Notes under the pieces: model-generated
The model's database searches: none
What the model was told of the DNA's origin: nothing
Seen by the model: the letters and a program-made list of their open reading frames with translations, nothing else
NCBI GenBank assembly: GCA_014529385.2
Contig: CM043943.1
Coordinates: forward strand, 157,996,247 to 158,060,246
Source of the DNA: Adiantum capillus-veneris
Lineage: Eukaryota; Streptophyta; Polypodiopsida; Polypodiales; Pteridaceae
DNA: 64,000 nt
Reading direction: 5' to 3'
Shown: positions 44,677 to 54,056 of the stretch, in pieces
Layout: every line of letters begins with the position of its first letter
Numbering within the stretch: position 1 is the stretch's first letter
Made by a program: the position numbers and the translations under genes

Positions 44677-44890
44677 ACGCGCGCACGTGCGTGTGTTGCT
44701 GTATTAAACTTAATACATATACACAAAAGAACATAACGTTCAAAAGACAACTAACTTTAGAAAAATGGACAATGGTTAGCTCAAAAATGACTCAATCTTA
44801 GATTCATTTTTGTACATTACAGTAAGAATGAAGCATCATTATAGTAATTTTATACAAAAAAAGTGGAGTTGTAAAGGCATAGAACAGCCA
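44551..44890. repeat. Dispersed repeat with (GT)n, copy 1
   Basis: Matches 63662-64000 on both sides of a GT microsatellite (44619-44674 here): CAGACATCTTATCTTGAGTT before, ACACAAAAGAACATAACGTT and GAATGAAGCATCAT after. The element type is unknown; no terminal motifs or coding sequence are seen. Confidence 0.8.
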
Positions 44891-45792
44891 GGATCTTCAA
44901 AGTCAAAAGCCAAATTAATTTTAAGTAAAGATGACATTCTCACCCGCATCCATATAAACAAGACAACAGATTTGTTAGCCTTGAATACGTATTACAGGTG
45001 TCTATGAACCTATCAGTTGTCATCCTTTTCCTACCTAAAATTGTTTTAACTTAAACTACCATCCAAAAAAGTTTTATTTGTTCATACATTTTAGGATATA
45101 TAATGCAATAAATCATTAGAAGTCCCATTACCCTTTTTGATGCAAGTGGCTAAATTGTAATTCATTCTTAAGAATTTTTCAAGTTTTTCATAATCCAAGT
45201 TAACCCATATTATTTAAGAAGTATCATCAAGATTTATGGTGAAATTCCCAAAAACGAGCGAGATTTTTCGAGCAAATAAAGACTCAAGCAAACTAATCCA
45301 ATTAAAGCTCAAGGAGCTTATGTAGACTTGCCACCTCGAATAGAATTTTGAACTTGATTAAACATGGAGTCTCTTGGAGAATTCATCCTAAGCACACCCA
45401 TATAGAAGCCATCTAGAATGAAGTTTGAGTTAGAAGGAATGCACAAATCTTGTTAGCATAACCAAAGAAAATTCCATTGTAAAAATCTCACTCAGTTCTT
45501 CAAACATGGTCCACACTTTGTAGATAGTATTATTTTGTTGATCAACTCTCCAACTTCTAAATTATGCCTCTAGTGAGTCTAAGTGCTGAATAATTATGGT
45601 AAGGAACGCAAGAACCACTAGAAGACACACAAAAGTTACCAAAAAGGAGAGGCACTAGAAGGCTACCTTGCGAGAGCTTTGTCGGGAAGACACCTTCATT
45701 GTCTTTCAAAAGAACATCACATTCTTTTGTCACCTTGAGCAAGGAACACCCTGAGAGCACATCCATGATTACACTTTTTTTAATCCCCCCAT
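44891..45792. other. Stretch without a supported gene
   Basis: On the minus strand 45766-45557 is open (M-D-V-L-S-G-C-S-L-L-K-V-T). Further left a short frame reads N-S-P-R-D-S-M-F-N-Q-V-Q-N-S-I. These could be remnants of host or element exons, but nothing is recognisable. The stretch ends at the copia LTR. Confidence 0.35.
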
Positions 45793-46009
45793 TGTTGGAA
45801 TTAGGGTTGCAGGCATCTTAGAGAAGACAAAGGAAGCTCAAGGCACACAACAGAGAGTGTATTACTTAGTGTTCTATGGAAATATAAGTTAGCCCTAGAG
45901 TGATGGGCATATATACAATGCACGGGGGGAAAACCTCCAAGAGAGGGAAACAATGCCCCGACGATCCTAAGTGTGTTTACACACATCACTACCACATGTA
46001 TATGGTAAA
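45793..46009 (-). repeat. 3' LTR of the minus-strand copia element
   Basis: TGTTGGAATTAGGGTTGCAG at the outer edge, and ACCACATGTATATGGTAA near the inner edge, as in the LTR at 435-662. Confidence 0.8.
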
Positions 46010-46010
46010 A

Positions 46011-46020
46011 AATCCCCCCT
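46011..46020 (-). other. Polypurine tract
   Basis: AATCCCCCCT on the plus strand, read AGGGGGGATT on the minus strand, next to the LTR. Confidence 0.75.
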
Positions 46021-46079
46021 GGAGTGATGCGGTAACGAGAGCTAGCACATAGAGTAAATGGAAGTGCCACGCCTTGAGG

Positions 46080-46700
46080 AGATGATCAATCCACAAAGGG
46101 GAGTAAGCTCAAACATTTGCGGAAAGCTTCGAACTTCTCACGAGACAATGCCTTTGTGAAAAGATCTGTAAGGTTGTCCTGTGTTGGCACATAAGCCAAG
46201 CTCATCTTTCATGTTGAGAGCTTCTCCCTGACATAGTGGTAATGCACTTGAATGTGGTTTGAGCATGAAAAATTCCTCGCAACTGCCAATGCGCTCTGAC
46301 TGTCAATGTAGATAGTGTTGGTAGTGTCATTTCCAACACCCAAATCAGTCCCATAAGGCGTATGAGCCATACACACTCAACCGTAGCTTTGAAGACTGCC
46401 ATGTACTACTCAGCCTCACAATTGGAAGTGGCCACAATAGGTTGCTTCTTGCTCAACCATGATATGCATGAGCTTCCAAGCATGAAACCACAACCACTTG
46501 TGGACACTCATGTGTCAAAACAACCATCCCAATTTGAGTCCAAAAAGCATGTAAGTCTGGCGACAACGGTCCCCCCTTGGGATAAAACAAGCCAGGATGT
46601 AAAGTTCCACTTAAGTAGCGAAAAATCCTCTTGACAGCCTGCCAATGCTTAGACCCTGGTCTATGCATAAATTTGATGACTTGTGAGACTACAAACTAAA
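46080..46700 (-). pseudogene. copia RNase H region, broken
   Basis: H-R-P-G-S-K-H-W-Q-A-V-K-R-I-F-R-Y-L (46668 leftward) marks the end of the copia reverse transcriptase region. It is followed in shifting frames by S-C-E-A-E-Y-M-A-V and V-W-L-I-R-L-M-G-L, the RNase H end. Directly upstream the reverse transcriptase is absent. Confidence 0.8.
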
Positions 46701-46719
46701 TATCCGACCTCATGTTGCA

Positions 46720-47500
46720 TACTTAAAAAAGGCATCCAATAGCAGTTTGGTGAAGAGCATTCAAATCAGCCTTAAATTCATCAATATGTCTCTCATTTAG
46801 GACACATGTTAAGTACATAAGTGACACACATGATGGCCTCAAGCTAATACGAATGTGGCAAAGCTTGACTTTTGACCCTACATCATGCCATTTCCGTAAA
46901 AGTGACCTGCTTTTTTTCTTAGCAACACCATTTTGTTGAGGCATATAAGGCACTTTAAATTGGTGTTTTATCCCACGACTAGCCAAAAATGCATTAAATT
47001 TATGAGACATATACTCCCCCCCTCAATTGGAACGGAGGGTGCCTATAGTACATTTTGAGACATTTTCAGCCATAGTGTTTGAAGCACATAAATACTTCGG
47101 ACTTTGCTTTAAGCGGATATACCCATGCATGCCTAGAGAAATCATCAATAAAAGTCCCAAAGTAAAGGTAATTGCCCAAGGACAGAGTTTGCATGGGCCC
47201 ATAGACATTACTATGCACAAGATGCAACCTGCATGTGGACCTAACTGAACCATCCTTTGGAAACTTTGAACGCTACATCTTACCCAAAATACATCCTTCA
47301 CAAACATGTTTGACAGGTGCTTCAAGAGGGGGCAAAGAAGCATCCATATCAGATTTTTGCAAACGCAGCAAACTAGCAAAATCCAAATGTCCAAAACGTG
47401 AATGCCAAAGTTTTGCATCTGAAATAGCCTTTGAGTCCACAACTGCATTTGCAAAATTCTGTGCACACTTGTCATACAAAGTGATCTTATACAACCCACA
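46720..47500 (-). pseudogene. copia integrase, broken and truncated
   Basis: L-W-H-S-R-F-G-H-L-D-F-A-S and C-E-G-C-I-L-G-K-M form the zinc finger. H-S-N-V-Y-G-P-M replaces the usual H-S-D, so the first catalytic aspartate is lost. F-I-D-D-F-S-R-H-A-W follows, and P-Y-M-P-Q-Q-N-G-V-A-K replaces the catalytic glutamate (A-E) with lysine. It ends near 46723, where the element jumps to RNase H. Confidence 0.85.
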
Positions 47501-48913
47501 ATATAAATTCCATATGCAACAATTTCATCACCAAAAATGAGATCATGTACTGTACATCTGTCATCTATAAATTTGATTACAAGATCGAGTCTAGCAAGTG
47601 CAGATACAAACAAAAGATTCTTCTTGATGCCAGGTACATAAAGTGGATCAACATGCGCAAAAGAAGTGCCATTTGTAGCAATAAGCACAATCTTTTCATC
47701 TCCTTGAACCGGATAAGAGGCACTGTTTGCACAAGTAACTGAATTCCCATGAGGGGCAGACTCAAGAGAGGTGAACAAATCACGATGTGAGGTAATGTGC
47801 TTTGTAGCACCACTGTCAAAATACGACACATGTAAATCTACAGCAATTGACATGCATGCATCATGGATAGCAGGATTATAAGTACACTCTACACTAAAAC
47901 CCCATTCTAAATTAACATCAGTATCATAGTATCCTTTCACAGAAGACTCAACAATAGCTGCATTTGTAGTGGAACCAGCATTAGTAGTGGAACCAACCTC
48001 TTTCTTCTTAGCCTCTTTGGCCTTCAACTTAGGACACTGCTTGATCAAATGATCATTAGCTTTACAATAGGGGCAATGCATCTTCTTTTTGCACTTATCA
48101 CCAGAATTTCAAAATAAATTTTTGTCAACAGAAGCATTAGGAACATGTGATTTTCCACTCACAGAAGAACCATGAGAAGTGGCTGCATTACTATTACCAC
48201 ATTTCCTTTGAGCAGCAATAAAGGCCTATTCAATTGCATGCTCCTGTTTTTTCTCAAAAGTGACTCTTGCACCCGCAATGTGCATAATGCATCAAACTTG
48301 ACAACTTCAGGATTTCCTTGGGTCATAAGCCTCCAAGTACTAGCAAAAGTTTGGTATGAATCTGGCAAGGCATCAAGAGCAGTTTGCACAAGGGAACTGT
48401 CAGAAATGACTCCACCTACAGAAATAATTTGCTCATTGATATCCTTGACATCAGCAAGGAAAGTGTCCATATCATCTTCCTCATGCATAATCTTCGACTC
48501 CATCTCTTTGCACAGCAATGCAATTTTTGCCTCATTACAACTTGCATAAAGACCAGCCAGAATATCCCAAGCCTGTTTTGCAGATTTCACTGAATGAATG
48601 TGAGGAGTAATAGTGCGCTTCACAGACAACCAAATCAATGCATGAGCCTTTGCATCTTCTACATCCCAACAAGCTTATTCTGCCATAGGCAAAACAACTC
48701 TAACAGCAGCAATCATTGCAGCAAGGCCTACAACATCCTCAACATCGTCTACATCCTCAAAACCAGGACGTACGTCAATGCCATTCACAATATTTTAGAC
48801 GCCCTTTGACACAAGAACATGTTGCATCATATATGCCCACATAGGGTAATTGTTCCCATCCAGTCTATCCTCAGCAGCAAACATCTTGAACACATCTGTG
48901 TTGTTGTCAGCCA
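47500..48913 (-). pseudogene. copia gag and protease, broken
   Basis: From ATG 48913: M-A-D-N-N-T-D-V-F-K-M-F-A-A-E-D-R-L-D-G-N-N-Y-P-M-W. The UBN2-type gag core has A-W-D-I-L-A-G-L-Y and L-D-A-L-P-D-S-Y-Q-T-F. The zinc knuckle C-P-Y-C-K-A-N-D-H-L-I-K-Q-C lies at about 48070. An in-frame duplicated G-S-T-T-N-A follows. The protease loop Y-F-D-S-G-A-T-K-H-I-T is intact (about 47820). Stops interrupt gag near 48797 and 48676. Confidence 0.88.
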
Positions 48914-49121
48914 TGGTAAATGTTGCACTTGATGTGAAAACTGCCCAAAAAGAGGATAATTAAAGGGCCCTTTAGCTTAAGGGGTGATTAAGCATGGACC
49001 AATTGGAAGAGGGTGGTGGCCACAGCTATACCTCTCAAAAGGTAGGGTAGTAGGGGGCATGGGGCCCTATTTGTTCCCCTCAGTATACCTTTGTCCCCTA
49101 GAAAGAGAGAGAAGGGGGAAA

Positions 49122-49163
<42 letters not shown>
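49122..49163. repeat. (G)42 homopolymer in the left end of T2
   Basis: An uninterrupted run of 42 G. T1 has a ten-G run at the same relative place. It could form quadruplexes and its exact length may be unreliable. Confidence 0.85.
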
Positions 49164-49165
<2 letters not shown>

Positions 49166-49710
49166 GAGGGTTGGGGATTCCCTCCATTTTCATGGGTGCC
49201 CATAAAGTAACCCTAAAATTTCAAATTTTAAAAAAAATCTCTAAATCTCACTTTTCACTCTCCAAAAGCTGTCCTAACCAAATACATGGTCAAAAAACTA
49301 TTTTCTTTGATCAAAATCTATATTTCTCAGTAATACCCTCTATTCTACCTCTTCTCTCTTCTCTTTATCCTTCTGTCTCCAAGATTTCCATAGCTGCAGC
49401 ACAGAAGGAAGCTTTCCATAGTAGCTGCACCACTTGTCTCCCCCTTTCATCCACACCATCCCTTTGAACTACTTATTCTCCCCTTGCTCCCCATTGGCCA
49501 CTTCTCCCCCTCCCGCCAAGCTTTCCATAGTTGCATCACAAATGGAAGCTTTCCATAGCTGCGCAACCTGTCTCCCCCTTTCATCCACACCATCCATTTG
49601 AGCTACTTCTTCTCCCCTTTGTTTCCCATTCACCCATTCCTTCTCATTTCATTCCTGAAGCAATAGACCTCTCTCTCTAACACCACAACTCTTCTTCTTC
49701 TGGTGCTACC

Positions 49711-50833
49711 ATGTCAACCCCCTCCACTTAAAGGAAGCCAAAGGATGAGATAGAGGTGGTTTTCTTGCATAACACTAGGGATTCTGATGGGAAGTGCGTA
49801 CCGCAGGTGTTTTCTAAAGGATCTTGGATCTTCATGCAACCTGCAGCTATCGGGCCTCATGGAGGTCGAAACTGTGGCAACCTTGACAAACATTGAAAGG
49901 GGAGACTTCTTGGTTTCAAAAACCATAGAGTCAATGACACAGTGGCCATTGTTCAACACGTGTACTCTTGGCGTTCCATGCACTTGATGAATGGAAGCTC
50001 AAGAGATTTCCCAATACATTGTAAGTCGTAAAACATTGTTGGTTGTTGATTGTAAATGCTTGTTATTTGTTTTCTATTTAATAGTTTTTGGTGTTTTCAT
50101 AGATATATTCCCATCCAACCTTATTGAGGAACAACCAATCAAGAGTCTCATAGGAACCTTCAACGCTCTTCATGCGGACATTGGTGTTATGATGCTTCCC
50201 AACTCACCACCTTCGATTCTGCTGCAATGCAGAATTTTCTTCTACTCACACACGTATGTAGTGCCGGCCTCGAAGGATGGATATGGTAAGATCATTGCTA
50301 TTGAAAAACCTTCAATACTGAGTCAGGAATGGCCACAACCCGATGCGTGGTCACTTTTCTCAGTGAAGGAGAAGATGCTTTCCAATATTTTCTCCTCATT
50401 AAAATTTGGGAAGGCTTCCAGATCAGTAGGGCTTAGTTGGTGCTGCCCCGTGCATGTTTTTGTACACCTGTTCAAGACATTGCCATTTTGTGTCACACCT
50501 ACTATGTTTTGTAGCAAGAATGTCATGTATGAAGCACTAATAGTGGTATTTGGAGATAATTGGGGAATGGTTGAGAGAGGGCACCAAGGAGATAAATACA
50601 AGTGTAAGGTGGGCGCTTTAGGTATAGGGATACGATATTTGAAAGTGCACACTACTTTGTACTTACGTTTTCACTATGAGCGTTGGATGTGTAAGAGTGG
50701 AAAGTGGATACCCTTACAATCTAGTGTTGCTAATTTTCTGACATTTGACATGCTCATTACTTTGTCAAATGGTGTTTCTGAGATTGTGCAAGTCAGTGAA
50801 CACTGGACACTCACCAACATACGGAACACTTGA
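49711..50833 (+). pseudogene. T2 gene A, two exons, unknown function
   Basis: ATG at 49711 starts M-S-T-P-S-T followed by a stop. The frame then reads P-K-D-E-I-E-V-V-F-L-H-N-T and P-Q-V-F-S-K-G-S-W, and after one more stop V-A-I-V-Q-H-V-Y-S-W. A donor (CATT/GTAAGT, 50021) and acceptor (TTTTCATAG, ending 50102) bound an 82 bp intron. Joining them gives H-Y-I-F-P-S-N-L-I-E-E-Q-P in frame. Exon 2 is open to 50833, about 243 codons, with Cys/His/Trp residues but no domain I know. After the stop a frame-shifted continuation (L-D-Y-L-G) and a possible further intron (donor AAAAG/GTCAGT at about 50890, acceptor TTGTTTCAG at about 50960) suggest the original C-terminus was longer. T1 carries a remnant. 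Confidence 0.6.
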
Positions 50834-51256
50834 TTATCTTGGGCTACGAAGAAATCAAAGATGCTTACTTTCGTCTCAATCGGCAAAAGGTCAGTTTAGT
50901 TTATATGTTGTCTACATGTGACAATTGTTAGTCTTATTAAAATCATTTTTGTTGTTTCAGATTGGTAGACAGTGAAGGCAGCCATGAAAGTGCAAGAAGT
51001 GGAGGGTTGGCGGCACATTGTCTTTAACTTGATCTGATAGATCAATGTAACCTGCTCTAATGCCACGTTGTAAAGACTTCTATTAAATGGAAATTCAAAA
51101 CTTTTTTGCCATTATAGTATCACCTTTTTTGATTAAATTTTTTAGATTTTGTTTGGGTGTTTGTGTGCGTACCCATGTGTGTTTGTATGTATATCAAAGA
51201 TCTTTGGGATGGTGTCTTTTCCTACAACGGGTCGTGGTTGGGGGGGGGGGGGGGTG

Positions 51257-51264
51257 TATATAAA
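51257..51264 (+). promoter_or_regulatory. TATA box of T2 gene B
   Basis: TATATAAA, 75 bp before the ATG at 51339 and directly after a 14-G run. The start context ACAACCATGGCA fits the plant consensus. Confidence 0.7.
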
Positions 51265-51338
51265 GGGGAGGGGGCTTCTTATTTTTTTGTCAACACTTGA
51301 GAGAGACAGATAGAAGACACACACACACACACACAACC

Positions 51339-52919
51339 ATGGCAGCACATGCTAGCGCATCCTCATCCCATGCAGCAGCAACATTGGAAGAGCCACACAC
51401 CCCCCTTTCACGGTTTCTTCTTTTCTTAGAGGACACCGAATATGTTGGATGCAGTGATCTTCACGGCTTCTTTACCTGCACAGTGGATTTACAAAAAACC
51501 ATGCAACTCCACAATGACACTTTTTTCATGACATCATAGAGTATATGCATTCGCATATGCTCAAGTATGTTGTGAACTTTGAAAACAACGCCATGTTGTG
51601 GTTGCCATGTGATCTGCTTCGCTACATCCACAAGGGAGACACAGCATTTTCAAAGAGACTAGCTCGCTTTGCAAAAGAGGCGAACCACTTCCATCAAGTG
51701 ACAAAGAAGTTGCAGACTCCTTCAAGAAGCGCAAAATTGGGCAATCTTTCTTGTTCAATATTGCCACTCTCTTCTTCCTCGTCAATGAGAAGCCCTCCTT
51801 AGAGGAGATGGAGATCCCGCATTTGGCAGTGGGTGGGGTGTTTATGGATCATAAAGATCCCAAGGCCGCGCCTATAGATGTACAAAGTGAGTGAAGACTG
51901 CAAGCTGCCGAATATCCCCATGGCTTGGAAGAAGTAGTTGCAGCGACAGAGCAGATTGTTGGCACCTCCGAGGTGCCCGACCCCGAGTGCCATGACCTTG
52001 CTACAATTCCTGAAGTTGAGATTAGCCATCTCAGTAGCATAATTATAGAAGATGAGGAGTATTTATTCTTACATGATCGTGAAAAGGCTTTTGGTGTCCG
52101 ACTAGATGAGTGTCTTAGCCTCACATGCACCAAGATGGAGTTCCCCCTTGATCCTACACTAGAAGCTACAGATGACAAGCTGCTTCCACTGGGGGACTCT
52201 GTTGCTAACACAATTGCACTAGTGACAATGGATATTCTCGCTGCAGAGCATAGCAAAGTCACGGACGAGGAGTTCGTTGCCACACAAGCCAGGGTTGTTG
52301 CCAACCAAACTCCTATCCACCCTGATTCGCCTGGTTTACAGAGCCCCCGCAAGGTTGATGAGAGAAAATCCTTTATCAACTTTGAAGCCACACCAACAAT
52401 GGATGATGAGGATAATCAACACGAGGTAATACAAGCATCTTCTACGCTGATAATTCAACCTTTCTTCTTTACTTTTGGTTAATTACAATTTTGTAGGATG
52501 TTTTGGACATGGACCTTTCGGCTAGCCGGAAGGGGGGAGAGTGCACCGTGTTTGGGCCTCAAGTAGCCCAAGCACACTACATCAGCAAACTACCAATGCA
52601 AGATGTGTGCATCATACACAAGGAGTTCTCCCCGAATGGCCATTTTGTTTTGTGGGTGCTGAAGGCCGCAAGTAAACTCCTACGTTTAGCCACCATCCCT
52701 CAGACGGCCCATGTAATTATTCTTGTGAAAAAGTCACTTGAAATTGCCACTTTTGGCACTGGCTTCTGCGGCAAGGTCATGACACGCATAGCTCTTTGTC
52801 AAGCCCTAGGGGTTGATAGTGACCAAGCTATAGCTGATTCTGTACTTACATCCATTCTACCCAACGCTATAGAACGTCGTAGAGAGGTTGCAAAGCGCCT
52901 CCTCTCAAAAGATCGTTAA
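51339..52919 (+). pseudogene. T2 gene B, two exons, unknown function
   Basis: Exon 1 starts M-A-A-H-A-S-A-S-S-S-H-A-A-A and continues L-S-R-F-L-L-F-L-E-D-T-E-Y-V. A frameshift in a T-run near 51525 moves it to H-D-I-I-E-Y-M-H-S-H-M-L-K-Y-V. A second near 51710 leads to L-F-N-I-A-T-L-F-F-L-V-N-E-K-P, and one TGA follows near 51895. From there an acidic region (E-V-P-D-P-E-C-H-D-L-A-T-I-P-E) runs to a donor (CACGAG/GTAATA, 52426). The 71 bp intron ends TTTTGTAG (52496), and exon 2 (D-V-L-D-M-D-L-S-A-S-R) is open for 140 codons to 52919, in phase. Exon 2 is well preserved, with F-S-P-N-G-H-F-V-L-W-V-L-K-A-A and G-F-C-G-K-V-M-T-R-I. No family recognised. Confidence 0.65.
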
Positions 52920-53399
52920 GCCAGATGTACAAGCTTTTAAATGAAAATTATCTCTCTTCTCCATGATCTTTTGCAAAGTTCAATTTACTATTTAAGTTGA
53001 TTTTGTACATGAAAAACTTGTCCAAAAAATTACATATAATAGCTTTTTTGGTACTAGATGTGCCCTGCTACTACTGACATTTCATGCAATTTTCAATGTG
53101 TCCACAAGGCAACGAGATTTGGCAAGATTGCTGTCTGGCCAATTCTTGTTGTCTTGTGGACAACACAAATTTGACAAGCTTTGCAAGTTTTTGGCAAATA
53201 CAAAGAAAAAAATTTACCTAATGGACAATTTCAAGCCAACCAAAAAAATTATTTAGCTTTAGTTGCCAGTTGATTAGACTTTTGTACAGCTAATTAGCAT
53301 CTCACCTTCAACCATTTAACAAAATAAATGTAGACAAATAGACATTAAAATTGGACAATAAGGTAACATACAGAGACAAAAAGAGACGGATTGTATTTG

Positions 53400-53723
53400 T
53401 CACAAAGTGAAAATACATTGAGACTGGCGACCTAGGCCACATGGCATCAGGCCCATTTGGCCAGGCAACGTCTTCGCGCCCACCCTATGGTTCACTGGGA
53501 TGTCCTCCCCCTCCCACGGCGGATGTTCATCGGACGTGTCCGTCTCTGTTCGATCCAGGTCAGCTAGCTCTTCAGGTTGCCGATTTGCATGCATCTTCTG
53601 ATTTCTGCGAACCTCAATGGTCTTTGGATTCTTCTTTGCAGTTTGTTTTGTCCTTGCCATCATGAAAGTGCGTTTGGGGGCCTTCATAGAGCTTGTGGTG
53701 TTCGATGAGGGAAGGAGTGTCAT
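53400..53723 (-). CDS. T2 gene C: short protein with a histone H3-like tail
   Basis: The frame reads leftward from ATG 53723 with further ATGs at 53687, 53663 and 53660, and stops at 53400. From the ATG at 53660 the product is 86 residues and begins M-A-R-T-K-Q-T-A-K-K-N-P-K-T. The first eight residues equal the start of mature histone H3 plus its methionine (M-A-R-T-K-Q-T-A); H3 continues R-K-S. The rest (basic to about residue 28, acidic D-R-T-E-T-D-T-S-D-E at 37-46, then Pro/Gly-rich) is not H3: there is no histone fold. A TATA box lies at 53753-53760, which would put transcription start near 53725, so initiation at 53687 or 53663/53660 is likely. No stop breaks it. It may bind H3-tail readers or just be a basic nuclear-entry tail; the gene may also have further exons. 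Confidence 0.6.
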   Translation of the reverse strand: MTLLPSSNTTSSMKAPKRTFMMARTKQTAKKNPKTIEVRRNQKMHANRQPEELADLDRTETDTSDEHPPWEGEDIPVNHRVGAKTLPGQMGLMPCGLGRQSQCIFTL

Positions 53724-53752
53724 GTGTTTGAGAATGGGGGAGGGTTTACCTC

Positions 53753-53776
53753 TTTATATATGGTGGCCATATAAGG
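53753..53776 (-). promoter_or_regulatory. TATA box and CArG-like site of gene C
   Basis: TTTATATA on the plus strand (TATATAAA on the coding strand) at 53753-53760. CCATATAAGG at 53767-53776 is a perfect CC(A/T)6GG, the binding consensus of MADS-domain factors. Confidence 0.5.
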
Positions 53777-53823
53777 GATGGTTCACATGGTGGAAAAGAG
53801 CCGCTAAAAGCACGAGAAAATAA

Positions 53824-54056
53824 TCTTTTGAATTTTAAAACCACATGAAATTGGAGAACTATTCAAACACACAGAGCAAAACGTACACTTCTAAAATTGC
53901 ATAAACAATCAAACAATGCAAGCGCTTGATCCAAAAAAAGAGAGCATCCAAATGTAGTAGATTTTCCACTTTCATGAGATTCTAAATACAACTACTATCA
54001 CCTGACCCAAACTTTTCCAACCCTAGTCCTTGATACTTGCCACACTGCATGCCGTG
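53824..54056. other. Spacer between genes C and D of T2
   Basis: AT-rich, no supported gene. It would hold the 3' end of gene D transcripts and upstream sequence of gene C. Confidence 0.5.

Larger units (their letters stand above)
45793..48950 (-). mobile_element. Ty1/copia element, minus strand, reverse transcriptase deleted, 5' end lost
   Basis: Right to left: gag start (48913), zinc knuckle, protease, integrase, RNase H, polypurine tract and 3' LTR. The gag start region matches window positions 1-110, and the LTR matches 435-662. The 5' LTR and primer site are missing because transposon T2 starts at about 48951, within the leader. Confidence 0.9.

Noticed and set aside
49991-50020. Gene A of T2 starting at the ATG at 49991
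   Set aside because: That ATG reads through intron sequence. The splice donor at 50021 and the homologous exon in T1 show that the coding exon begins upstream.
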